NCBI RefSeq assembly: GCF_000143105.1 | Contig: NW_014040772.1 | Location: forward strand, 1,057,148-1,121,147 | Reading direction: 5' to 3' | Source of the DNA: Grosmannia clavigera kw1407 | Taxonomy: Eukaryota > Ascomycota > Sordariomycetes > Ophiostomatales > Ophiostomataceae | DNA length: 64,000 bases | Shown here: piece by piece, positions 20,962 to 31,874 of the stretch | Layout of the letters: each line of letters opens with the position of its first letter | Numbering within the stretch: the stretch's first letter is position 1 | Notes under the pieces: generated by a model | What the model saw: only the letters and a program-made list of their open reading frames with translations | Told to the model about the DNA's origin: nothing | Database searches by the model: none | Translations under genes and position numbers: made by a program

Positions 20962-23900
20962 TTACTCTTCCCAGGTTCTACCCTGCACGGCCTGCAGCTC
21001 ATCGGCTGTCATTCTGTGTCCAGTTGTGAAATATCCTGCGGACAGCACTCGGCATTAGTGTCATGCCGCCCTCTATGAATTGCTCTCTCTCATTCGCAGA
21101 GGCAACAGAAAGAGGGGTGAGAGTGGGAACAGAAGGAGTGGGACATCAAGCTGTCTTACCGGCATTGATCTTTGCGTCAATCTCGACCCTAGAGTCGGCT
21201 GGAATCCATTCTTCGGGGAGCTCGACACGCTCAATAATAGGGATACTAGGGTGACCTGTCAGCCTGCACGTTACTGGAGAAAAAGACGTTCGGGGCCAGA
21301 GGGCAAAAAAAAAAAAGCCAAGAAGGCTCAAAATCAGCCGTATACTTGTCAAAGCCATCCGGTCATCTCTAACATGGCGGACTGCAGAGACACCAACATT
21401 CCAGGAAGTTGGTGTGAGAGCAACGGCCGACAGTGACAAACCTGCTTCTCGAGTAACAGGATACATACCCTTGACTAACGATGGCATCGTGTTTCATGCT
21501 GTAATTGTGTTAGCCAGACCGCCAGTAGAAAGCCTACGGAAGTGACAGGCGAGTGGAAAAAATAAAAGCAAGAAAATAAGAAAATAGACCAATCGTACTT
21601 GCTCATGCTGAGCATGCGGTCAATCTTGGTAATACCCAGCCAGTGGAGGATGTCAGGCATCAGGGCCTGAAACCGCATGTCCTTGACGCCGGCAACATTC
21701 TCTGTCCGCTTGAAGTAGTCCGATGCGCGGTCCTCGCCTCGCTTCCTGGCGTTGTACACCACTATGGAAAGAAATATTGTCAGTAGCCAGATAACGGTTC
21801 GATATCCAGGCGGATACCTGGAATACTGGCATGAGAATGAGTCTTGTCGTACGATACTGTAACATGTCAGCTTGTTGCGGCCTATTCATTTTACATACAC
21901 CCCTCCCCAGGGGAGATAAAACACGTTGGTCTCTCACTCACTTTGGTGACCTCTCCGAGAGCGCGGCCTTCCTTCCGGAAGTAAATCACCACACCGCTGC
22001 CGCCGCGCTGGGCCTCCTTGACGGCCTCCTCAATGCCGAAGATGAGATAAGGTCTGCACGTGCAGATGTCTGAGCCAAAAACATCACTTCCATTGCACTG
22101 GCATGGCGTTAATACTCGGTGCGATACAGCGTAAAAAGTAATATGGTCAAGAATCACCTCGTCATGTACCCGCAGTGCCAATTTGGAGGCCGGATCGGAC
22201 ATCTTTTCCGGATCTCCGAAGCAGTAGACTGTCAGACCGCCTGGAGAGAATAATTGTGAGCGTTGCTGTTCTTCACTCTGAGCATGTTTCCCGGAGCACA
22301 TACCGATTGGAGGCAAGAATACCTTGATGTCGCCGCGCGTGATGAGCTGCATAAAAGACAGATCAGCTTCGATGCGGCTGAAACATAGTCACCGGTGCCT
22401 TCGCCTATCACGAACCTCAGGATAGCTGCCCCCGGTATGTTCAAAAAGCGATCGACGGAGGAGACCTTCGTCTATGTCCAGAGCGTCAGAAAAAAAACCC
22501 TTGCAGACCCCGGGATCTTCATCAACGCCACCATGCATACCGATACCAAATCTCTCAGCCACGCCTGGAAGGTACCAAACCTGAGGAAAAGGAGTTGTCA
22601 AAAAAAGTGGCAAAGATGGACAACAATCAACACCCGAATATGAATTGAACATACCGGCTCTACCGCAAACTTCGTCACGGCCAATTCTCCCTTCTCGTTC
22701 AAGCACACCTTGCCATCGGGGACGCTAATATAGGGAAAAGATGTGTAAGTTCTGTGATAGTGTGCAGCCATCAAAAGAATGTGTGCACTCACAGTCTGCC
22801 TTTGCGGACGCTTTCCTCGAGTTCGGGGAGCTGCAATAGCCCTGGTTAGTTGATACGAATCGGTAGCAGCTGCAAAGAAACAGCAGCAGGGATACTAACA
22901 ATCATGTGCGCTTTGGTGATAGCGATAGTCGGCCGTATGTCCACTGTTGCAGCGCCATCATCGGTTAGATGATAAAGGCAGAAAGCCGACTTAGATCTTC
23001 ATCTGCGTGACACTGAGCATACCGTTTTGACTGTCGATCTCTTTCTTCCAAAGAAACGGGGCCAGATGACCCCATGGATCCATGGCGACAATTTTCTTCT
23101 TGTCGCCCCATTGAGGAAACGGCCCGAGGGCGGCGGCTGGCTCCGTGTTCGTAAAGTCGGGTCTAGAGCGGTGGTCAGAACACCTTTGAAACCCATATAG
23201 GTTGAAGGGGCTTCGAATGCCCACCTATGATCGGCCTTGAGTTCTTGGCTGGCTAGTGCAAGTGCATAGTATATCGAGTATGAGCCGCCGTGTGCTGCCA
23301 AGATGAACATGTTAGTTTTCTGAAGTGAGGACACTGGAACTGGATAAGCAATCAAGACAAACCTCCAATAGCTGACAGTAGACAACATCAGTCATGTTAG
23401 CACAGAGCCAGTTTCTCCCGCACGAAACCACCAGAAGGATTGGAAACGCCTGGCATAGTCACACCATTGCGTCGACGGATGGTCGATGACGACCTAGATA
23501 CCACGATTGGGCCGCGTTCTTGGGGGTCCAACGCGCCCCAGTTCATCGTGAACGGATTGATGCCGATCTGCTTAGGATAGGTGCTTTGTTTTTGGGAGGT
23601 ATAAGTTAGGTGCTATAGTCCTCGGCTTCCCAGGGGAGAATGCACATACGTGAGCACGATGCGTGACGTAAAGGGCGACTTTGGGCTGCTGGACGCTGCT
23701 GCGAGGGTGGTCGTCGAGGAGCCATCTGTCTCGTCAGTTGGCACGGCAGCAGACTGTTCGCCTGCTGTATCAGCTGGCGGAACTGCTAAAGAGGAGGGGA
23801 TAAGTGCAGCGACAGCAGCAGCAGCTACATGTGGTGGGAGGAGAGCAGATCCTGTCGACGCCGATGTCGATGACTGCAGAGCGGTCAGAAGTTCGGCTTG

Positions 23901-23987
23901 AGACAGCTCAATGCGCTTCAGGATGTCCACGATCGTGGTCATGTCGACGGGCCCGGAGGCGGTGGCGGGGTTAGAAACGGTCGCCAT
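20962..23987 (-). CDS. URC1: URC1-type GTP cyclohydrolase II-like protein (uracil catabolism)
   Basis: Multi-exon gene from the ATG at 23987 to TAA at 20962, with at least ten short introns. The first exon is Ala/Ser-rich, then the family core follows: AAHGGSYSIYYALALASQEL, ALGPFPQWGDKKKIVAMDPW, GRLVPDGKVCLNEKGELAVT, YLPGVAERFGIDEGLLRR, VFLPPIGGLTVYCFGDP, the zinc-binding block CNGSDVFGSDICTC, the catalytic/substrate stretch VVIYFRKEGRALGEVTKY, RKRGEDRASDYFKRTENVAG and LHWLGITKIDRMLSMSN, ending TTGHRMTADELQAVQG. This is the GTP cyclohydrolase II fold of the fungal Urc1 branch. Urc1 is required for uracil catabolism in Lachancea kluyveri rather than for riboflavin synthesis. The three Cys for zinc and the R-x-E-G-R motif are intact. 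A UPRT gene lies 2 kb beyond its start, with ELF1 in between. Confidence 0.88.
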
Positions 23988-25005
23988 GGAGCGGATGGCG
24001 GGGAGGTGAAAGGGAGTGCTGTTGTAGAGTGATTGAGAGGTGTAAAGACGGCAGGTGGGTTGTGTACTGTGATCTCTTTGGGAGAGGACACTCTCTTATA
24101 ACTTAAGGAAGTGCAGACAAGGGGGAAAAGAGGCCAGTGGTGGAATCCTGCAGGAGACTGCAATGGTATGCGGAAACGGTGTAGCAGTACGAGAGAAGAA
24201 GCGGCAGCAGCAGCAGTGATAGTGGCCCTTGCAGCCCGAACGTGCAACCCGAGCAAGCAGTCTGGACGAATAGCAGGCTTGGTCGAACAGCTTGGTCAAA
24301 AGCAGCTGTTTCTAATCGGCCAGCTGGCGAAGTGGGAGATAACAGCGGGTAGGCTGACTAGGGAGCTTGCCGTAAGTTCCAAGGCAGAAGCAGCTGATAA
24401 GTATGCAGGGCCAGAAGGAGAGCAGATGGAGATATGATTTGGCGGCGGACGTTTTGTAAGTCAATGTTCCTAAGCTTCTCGACAGACATTTCTACCTGCA
24501 CCACACGTCCGTTTCTTTGTGTGCAGTAAGCGAGGCCAACTGCTCTTGCCCCCAGCGCGTCCATCGTAACTGCCTCTTTACAGGGCCAGATGCAGTCGGT
24601 CAGGCCGACCCAGTGACCTATTTCACAATAAAACGGCCCTCCCCCTCATCAGACAGAGGTATTATCGGACACAGGCATATCGATAGCAAGGGGGGGGTTC
24701 TAGACATCAGCACTCACCGCTTTGGGGAGACTGAACAGTCATGAAGAACTTGAACCGGGCCCCACAAAAAACCTCAGCTGCAGACACGTTCTATTCGTAC
24801 GAAGTACTCCGTACTCCGTATACTTTCTTTGTTCCCCATACAAACGCGTGCACCGACATCCACTCTTGCGCCAGCCAGGAGAGAACCACACCCCCCAAAA
24901 AACAGCAATCGGCCTCGCTTGTGCGCGGCACGCACGACTCCGAAGCCGTGCTGCCGCTACTTCCGTCACTCTCCCGGACCCCTCGTTCTCTACATTCTCG
25001 CCGAA
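23988..25005. other. divergent promoter region URC1 / ELF1
   Basis: About 1 kb between outward-facing genes. It contains two overlapping TACTCCGTA motifs (24805-24820) about 190 bp upstream of the ELF1 start codon. No gene recognised. Confidence 0.55.
24805..24820 (+). promoter_or_regulatory. tandem overlapping TACTCCGTA motif
   Basis: Two exact 9-mers sharing TA (24805-24813 and 24812-24820), the only doubled instance in the window, placed upstream of ELF1 and within the URC1-ELF1 divergent region. A regulatory role is inference from position and overrepresentation only. Confidence 0.4.
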
Positions 25006-25660
25006 ATGGGGAAGCGCAAGAAGAGTTCGCGCAAGCCTAACGGCCCAAAGAGGGTATGTCTTGTCTGAGGGTGACTCGTCATGGCGACTGCCTCAGCCTT
25101 CTCGGCGGTTCCATCTGCGACCACTGCCACTTCTACATCCTGCTGACCTTGGACGTAAACTAGTCCGACCCTTTGCCGACCGCATTTACCTGCCTCTTTT
25201 GCAACCACGAGAAGAGTGTAGCCGTCAAGCTGGACAAGAAGGTCGGCATCGGCTATCTCGAGTGCAAGGTCTGCGGCCAGAAGTTCCAGTGCGATATCAA
25301 CTGTACGTTACGACCGCTACGAGTCGTGAGTCACCTGTTGTGCAATCTCCTACTGACCAGATTTCAGACTTATCCGCACCCGTGGATGTGTACGGCGAGT
25401 GGGTGGATGCCGCCGGTTCGTTTCCCTTCCCTACCCCCCCCTCCCATCGCTTTTCCTTTCTTCAGTCCTTGTCTCCTCCGTCAAGTCGCTGACTCTGTAT
25501 AGATTCCGTTGCCAAGGTCGAGGGTGATAGCAGGCATGAACGGTTGAGCTCGGGCCGGTTGTCAAGCAAGCCTTCACGAGGAGATGCCTACGATGACGAC
25601 GACGGCGGCGACAGGCGCTATGACGGAGACGGCGTCGTGGGCGACGACGAGTATGACTGA
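25006..25660 (+). CDS. ELF1: transcription elongation factor 1 (ELF1/ELOF1)
   Basis: Four exons, 25006-25053, 25164-25302, 25368-25415 and 25503-25660, join to 131 codons (130 aa). The basic N-terminus MGKRKKSSRKPNGPKR leads into a four-cysteine zinc ribbon: CLFC, then 18 residues on, CKVCGQKFQCDIN, followed by YLSAPVDVYGEWVDAA. This is the complete Elf1 core, which rides on RNA polymerase II in transcribed chromatin. The C-terminal exon adds an acidic Asp/Arg-rich tail (DAYDDDDGGDRRYDGDG) that makes the protein longer than the roughly 80-residue animal form, as often in fungi. It sits between URC1 and the UPRT gene; its 3' end converges with UPRT. Confidence 0.95.
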
Positions 25661-25974
25661 GAATTGAAAAGGAGGAAAACAAGACAAAGGAGAGCACGTG
25701 TTCCAACGACGACGGTTCCAAAGCAACACGAAATCAACCACGATCGCTACCAAACTATACTACTTTTATGTATACGTGGTTTTGGAGGAACGCGGAGGAT
25801 ATGATCGCGAAAATTAAGGGAACCGAGTCCGGCCGATGCCTCACGAGGCGGACGGGATGTGTCTGTGTTTCCGGAAGCTGAGTTTGGGTAGCAAGAGCGG
25901 GGGGTGGGTAGATGGGGCGAAAGAGAGATCTCGATAGGGCACACCCTGATTCTGGCAGCTGGCAACCTGTACTA

Positions 25975-26868
25975 TTAGACCGTGTAGTATCGATCGCCAA
26001 AGTCACCCAGACCCGGGACGATGTAGCTGTGAAACAAGCGTGTCAGTACGGCCGAGAGGAGAGCAGGGCAGAGCGGCGGTCACGATGCTTGAGGGCTGGA
26101 ATACGCACTTTTTCCCGTCGAGGCCCTCGTCGACAAAGGCAGTCACCACGCGCACACGCGGGAACCGGAGTGCAAACTTGGCGATGCCCTCGGGGCTCGC
26201 AATCAGGTTGAGGAATAGGATGCGATCTTCGGGCACGCCGCGCGACATAAGCACCTCCACAGCCATGATGGCCGAACCGCCGGTGGCAAACATGGGGTCC
26301 AGCAGCAGCACCCAACGGTCGGCAATGTCCTCGGGCAACTTGTCGTAGAACAGCTTCGGCTGGGACGTCTCCTCGTCGCGCTGGATCAGGATCTTGCCGA
26401 TGCGTACCGACCGGCAGCAGTCGCGCAGGCCCTGCTCCATGGCCTCGCCTGCCCGCATGATGGACACGCCGCAGATCTTGCCCTGGAACTGGAGGCCGGC
26501 GTATGGCCGTCCGACCGGCGTGGTCACCGTCCGCTCGACCGTCGGCAGGTGGTTGAGCCCCTCCTCGACGAGCAGTCGGATGATGCGGTTGGAGTAGAAG
26601 ATGAAGTCGCCGCGATCGGTGCTCTTGTCACGGATAATTCTGTCGGAGCTGTTAGTTGACCGGCAGAACGCCCACGTGCGAGGAGAAGAAGGAGAAGGAA
26701 GAGCAAAAAAGCAAGGCAGAAAACCTACGACAAGAGGGCGATCAACTGAGGTGTCTGTGGCAGCACCGTGACCATGTCGAATTCAACGGGCGTCGAGACC
26801 GTTGCGGTCGGCTTCTCTGTCTTGTACGTGGGCCCCACGCACTGGGTGGTCGCAGGCTTGGACGCCAT
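25975..26868 (-). CDS. FUR1: uracil phosphoribosyltransferase (FUR1/URC6 type)
   Basis: Three exons, about 242 aa, from the ATG at 26868; an upstream in-frame start would be a TTG and is rejected. Motifs in order: V-T-V-L-P-Q-T-P-Q-L-I-A-L-L-S, then IIRDKSTDRGDFIFYSNRII, RLLVEEGLNHLPT, GKICGVSIMRAGEAMEQGLR, LIQRDEETSQPKLFYDKLP, and the PRPP-binding loop LLLDPMFATGGSAIMAVEVL. The last exon restores the uracil-binding C-terminus Y-I-V-P-G-L-G-D-F-G-D-R-Y-Y. The enzyme makes UMP from uracil and PRPP in cytosolic pyrimidine salvage. A UPRT homologue (URC6) is also part of the yeast URC catabolic route, so the closeness of URC1 may be meaningful. The start faces WAPL across a 1.2 kb divergent region. 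Confidence 0.95.
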
Positions 26869-28070
26869 GTCGTCGAAAAGAGGGTAAGCTCGAAAGAGTT
26901 GATCTAGAGAGACGAGGGGCACGTGCAGAGCGAACGCGAAAGAATGACAGACGGGCAAAGCAAGCGGGATAGGGGTGTTGGCTCTCCTGTGTCGTAGTGC
27001 CGGTCGTTGTCGTCTGGACAGCTCTCGAAAAGTTCTTTCACGACGTACGACACAGGGAACTGTTTGCGAGAGTTTCTACAGTAATAGATATCTTGTTAAC
27101 GGGAGGGGAATGTCCTATTTTTACACACTCAACGCTACGATACCAACGATAACGGTCGACTTGGTTACATAATTAGACTATTATCAGCTTTTGCTGAGCT
27201 CTATCAGCACGCCTTGCTGTTCGAGATTTTCATGTATCTATTATTTTTAACATACTATCTTACTGCCGTTCTCCACGTATCTTACTCACCTTGGCTTGGC
27301 TGGTGCAGTTTGTAGTTTTTTTTGGCCTTCAGATGGGGCAGCTAGGGCAAATTCAAATGTAAGATATAATGTAGTACGCCCCATTTTTAGATGCCGCTTT
27401 CGTCATTGCGTGAAATTCGGCTTTGGTGCATATAACCGTGCTCTCTGCTAATAATGCACTGTGCACCAACACAGCAGAACCTGATCGCCGGCTGAATCTA
27501 GCCAATTATTAACCATTGTCTGACCGCCTTTTGCTGTGTGGCAGAGCCTCCACAGTGCCTGCCCAGTGTCTGCCCTGCGCCTCCGGTTCTAACGGAGGTC
27601 CTGTTCTATTCCATAAACATCGGCCCATCTGCACCCCTGTCTTTGACTTCCAGCGCTTTGCGATATTTCGACTTGCGATCGCTCTTTCTCCCTGCTTTTC
27701 TTTACCCATTGCTTCTTTGTTACCGCTTCCGTTCAAACATGGTCTAGCCTACCCAACGCGCTTTCTGATATACCTTACTGCTGATTAATTATGTTGCTTC
27801 ACTCAATGTCCTGATTTTAGTTGCTACGTCGCGAAATCATCCCCACTTCCTCTCTTCTTTTCCTTCAACAACAAATCCGACCAACCACGAGCAAGCGCTC
27901 ACACTCCCATCCTGGCAGAGCAAGACTGTTTTGCTCGGTCATTCTATCAACTGGCTGCACTGCCGATGCGCGCACTCAGATAGGATTCACTTCGCTCACC
28001 GACACGCATTCTTCCCTTGCCAAAGTAATATCATCTTCATCTGGGCGCACGCGCGCGCACGCCCACCAAC
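26869..28070. other. divergent promoter region UPRT / WAPL
   Basis: About 1.2 kb. The half next to WAPL (27520-28060) is rich in CT tracts, as in many fungal promoters; the middle is AT-rich with ATTATTTTT-type runs near 27240. Short open frames in it have no family resemblance. Confidence 0.5.
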
Positions 28071-30899
28071 ATGCTATCCACGTGGAGCGACAAGAGCCAG
28101 CCTTCCAAGAAGAAGCTTGTGTCGTATGGGAAAGCCATGTCGCGATCACGAAATCAACCGGCAAGTCTCTCTGCCTCCGCCCAAACCATCCCAGAATCGT
28201 CGCAAGCATCAGCGAAGGCCCCTGTGAAGGACATTTACGACTTCGACTATGTTGGCGACGACCCGCCGCCTGTCGCAAAGACACCAGCCCGGAAAAAGCC
28301 CACACAAGCAGAGAGGGCGTCTACGAAGCCATCAGCAATTAGCAAGGCAACAGTTTTAGCAGTGCCGGCTACTCACTTATTGAAGCGTGCTGCCGACCCC
28401 AAACATCCAGCAGTTGCCCGTCCTGTCGCAACACCAGCACCATTACCAGCACCAACAACGGCACGTGGAACAAAACGAAAGTCAATCCAAAGCGAATCGG
28501 CAGCTTGCCAACAGTCCAGTACTGGCATCAGCACCGCGAAGCCATTGCAGTCTACTCCCAGTCCCGATCCAATCACCCTCGACTCGCCTCATTCTACTAC
28601 CACCAGAGTTTCTAGGACTACCAAAAATCCCCTCGTTCTCGGTAGCTCGTCACCTTCAGCCTCCCTGACGCATCAACGCTCGCTGAGAACACCCCCGCGA
28701 GACGCAGCGATATCAAGTGCTTCTAGGACCCTCGCGCAGTCCACGCCACCTAGCAAGGCTCGGGTCGCAGCCGAAATCGTCCGGCAGCAGCGGCTTGTGC
28801 AGCCTTCATCGGGCGTGCCTTTCCGGTCTCAAGGTATCCAGTCATCACAGCCACAACAAGCACAACAAGCACAAACACGCCCAGCAGCGTTAGCACAGAG
28901 AAAGCGACGGAGGCTTATCGATACCCTTGCCGCCCAGAGAGAAGAGTCAGAGTCAGATGGAGAGGATACAGACTCTAGAGATTTGGATATGGGGGACGAC
29001 GAGGAGGCTAGCAGCCAAACATGCACCATTGCCTCCAAATACCGGCACAGACGGAGCACGCCGGTCAGCGACAACCGGACGGCTTTCATGGACGTAGATA
29101 GCCTCGTGACGGCTTCGCCTGGGAGAATGCCCATTGCACCGTCAACACCAGGCACCTTAGCTCGTCGTCCGACAGCACGACGACCCAACATCAAATTCAC
29201 ATACAACGTGGAGAGAACAATGCTGGCTGAACAGCCGCCGGCTTTGGATGGTCCGTCAGGTAGCGACCTGTCTGTTCTGCAGAGCCTCTTACCGGAGGCA
29301 GATCCGAAGCCCAGTGCTTTTGATTTCGACGACGATGCGAGCGGCCCTTCACAGGGTGCTATTCAGAGCATCCACGAGCTTCGACAGGCCGGGGCGAACA
29401 GCCGGTTTTCTGACGAGCTGGTCGATATTATGGACCGTATCGGAACTTCGGGTACCGGCAAGGCGTCGTCGACAAGGCGGTCTGCACTGCTGGAGATGGC
29501 AGGAAAGTTGCAAGGCAAGTCATTCATGCGGCACTTTCGCGATCATGGCTCCGAGACGCAGCTCTTCCGCGATGTTGGAAAAGAGACTGATGTGGTTGCC
29601 GGATATGTCTTGGGATGCATCGTTATCACGCTTCTGGCAAACGGAACCGTGTCTGGTCGATTTTTGCGCGATTTGCGGACCCAAAAGATTGATCGTCTAT
29701 TCGGCGTTCTTCTCCGCTTTGACGAGGACATTGTGAGGTTAGCCAAGGACCGGAAGAACAACGTTTCGGCCTTCTCTCGCCAGATACTCGGTACGCTGAA
29801 GGAGGCGATGCAGAAGCTACCGATCTGGAAGCCGGCTCCGGCGGCCCCGTCCGACATGTCCCCGCGAACGGTTGCTCTGGTGGGCTTGCATTTGTTTGTG
29901 CAGCAGATTTACGGCGGTGGTGGCTTCGGCGACAACGATACCATATTGTCCTCATCCCTGACAAAACAACTGTTTGCCATCGTATCCTCCACTCTCCCGT
30001 CAGCATACGATAATGTAGACGGAGAAGACGAGGTTGAACAGGGTCCATCTGTTATGTCTCTCGGGTTTTCTGGCAATGCAGAGACAGTTGATATGTACCT
30101 TGCTTTATCGTTGCTGGAAAGGCATTCGGTGGCTGCTATGCAGTCGGACATTGGTGCCGAGTGGACCCGCCATTATATTCCCATCGTTGCAGATGCATTG
30201 GAGGTAACGCTCGAGGAGAAACAGAGGTTAGATCGTCAGTTGAACGGCTTAGAGCTGCTCGCCCTCAAACTCGCGATGAACACGGCCAACAACAACCCGG
30301 AAGCGGCACGCCATTACGTGGACAAAGGCCACCTGCGAAGGCTAGCAGAACAGGGCAGCCGAGCGCTGGCAGGCATTGTTCGCTGTGTCAAGACAGGTAG
30401 CGACGTCACCCCAGGCGCGTTGGATGAGCTGTTGTTGATGCTGGGTGTGATGATCAACTTCTCGGAGAATGACGAGACGGCGGCCGAATCGCTGGTCGAG
30501 GGCGGTGGCTCAGTGTTGATCGAGCGACTTGGAGCGTCCTTCCTTGACGGTCGGTCTATTGCTGCTGAGGTATGTTGTTAGTATTGGAGGTGGTGTGAGA
30601 GACAGTGTACTGACCATGTTTGCGTGCAGGCCGATTCGGAAGAAAAGACGCAGATCAATGTTGCGTTTGCATATCTTTCCATCCTTCTTGGGTATCTGTG
30701 TCGGTATAATCCAGTCTACAAGGCTTTCAAGCGGCTGTCCCCCAACGGCAGTCTCAAGCCGCTGCTGGACTCGATCCACCAGTTCATCGATTTCCATGAT
30801 AAGGTGGGGAAGACAAGCGACGTGGACGGTGCAGAGGCAAGCCACTTCACAGCTCGACTTCAGGCGCTGGCTCGTGAACTGGAACTGCGGGCTTATTAG
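28071..30899 (+). CDS. WAPL: cohesin-release factor WAPL (Rad61/Wpl1)
   Basis: Two exons, 28071-30569 and 30630-30899, in phase 0, 922 aa. Residues 1 to about 430 are Ser/Thr/Pro/Ala-rich and disordered with basic patches (RKRRRLIDTL). An acidic Ser-rich stretch (EESESDGEDTDSRDLDMGDD) may be a kinase-rich site. The conserved WAPL helical-repeat domain begins at about residue 440: SIHELRQAGANSRFSDELVD, AGKLQGKSFMRHFRDHG, TDVVAGYVLGCIVITLLANG and LLRFDEDIVRLAKDRKNN, and it runs to the end, where exon 2 adds VAFAYLSILLGYLCRYNP. WAPL opens the cohesin ring to release it from chromatin. The start has an A at -3 (CCAACATG). It is convergent with the small PII-like gene. Confidence 0.93.
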
Positions 30900-31239
30900 G
30901 GAGATGGCCATCTCTGCAGCGAACGAAAGGATATGAGTCAACGACGAGATGCACAGATGAGAAAGATACGACGAGAGGGCGTGCTGGGCAGTGAAATGCA
31001 CCCTGGCGTTAGACGGGCGGTGGACTTTGTGTGAGGTATAGTGTGTATGATTTGGGCCCTGTTATCTTGTTTTATTGTGGTCATGGACCGGAAATGGAGG
31101 GTGGTACAAGTTGAATGGATATTAGAGCTGGGGTGACCTGCGTTTCATGTATATATCTGCATGTCATACACTAGGTGTGAAGCAAGAGAAACGAGCTTTC
31201 ATGATGCCATATGCGGGCTGCACGCATTTCACGTGCGCT
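30900..31239. other. convergent 3' regions of WAPL and the PII-like gene
   Basis: About 340 bp holding the 3' untranslated parts of two facing genes; no gene recognised. Confidence 0.5.
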
Positions 31240-31620
31240 TCAAAAATCCTCGCACCGGTAGACGTCGTACGATGGCGTCTCATAGGGATGCGCCCTATTA
31301 TTGTGATGATTGTCAGAGGGCTGAAAGGGACGGTGGCGGTGGCTGACTTACTTCTTGAGGGCAGCAACGGCGCTGCGGGCGACGTCCTTGCCGAAACAGA
31401 CAGTTTCAACGCGGACCTCAGGGACATGCTCCAAGGTTCCGACGGTGCCAATGTTTGGATTGGCAGCTTCGCCAGGACGAAACTGGCCAGTGCCGAGTGT
31501 GGTCCAGCAACACTCAGAGTACTTGGGGTAGCGACCGGCGCCGGCAGCGAACACGGCAGCCTTACAGGCGGCAACGTGGGACTCAGGAACGAGAAAGACG
31601 AGGCGGTAAATTGTTGTCAT
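31240..31620 (-). CDS. free-standing PII-like (YqfO/NIF3 insert-type) small protein
   Basis: Two exons, 31620-31352 and 31294-31240, join to 108 codons (107 aa). The second exon is needed: without it the protein stops at ALKK, but splicing at GTAAGT gives ALKKAHPYETPSYDVYRCED. Motifs: the first strand Y-R-L-V-F-L-V-P-E-S-H, then AVFAAGAGRYPKYSECCWTT, G-T-G-Q-F-R-P, N-P-N-I-G-T-V-G-T-L-E and VRVETVC. This is the ferredoxin-like/PII-like domain that sits as an insert inside bacterial NIF3-family proteins (YqfO) and also occurs alone, often annotated NIF3-like in fungi. Its biochemical role is not established. The NIF3 metal-binding halves are absent, so it should not be called a full NIF3. Confidence 0.82.
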
Positions 31621-31874
31621 TTTGTTGGCTGGGTTGGTTGAAAGCTCGTTGAGTATTTGCTATCTTTGAATGAGCTGCCGTGTGCTGTCGTGATAACCAT
31701 TCTGGCCAAAAAGGGCAGTTGCCCCTCCAAAATCGGACTCTCCACACAGCTGGACAATCTCCCACGCTACTAAAAAGATACAGCACGGTTTTTATTATTA
31801 CATGTACTCTATACTAATAGTAACAGCGAATTGTTACACTACGTCTCGCCAAGCCAAACGTCTTATCAACACAT

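Noticed and set aside
26869..26958. 30-codon N-terminal extension of UPRT
   Set aside because: Begins with TTG; homologous proteins begin near the ATG at 26868.
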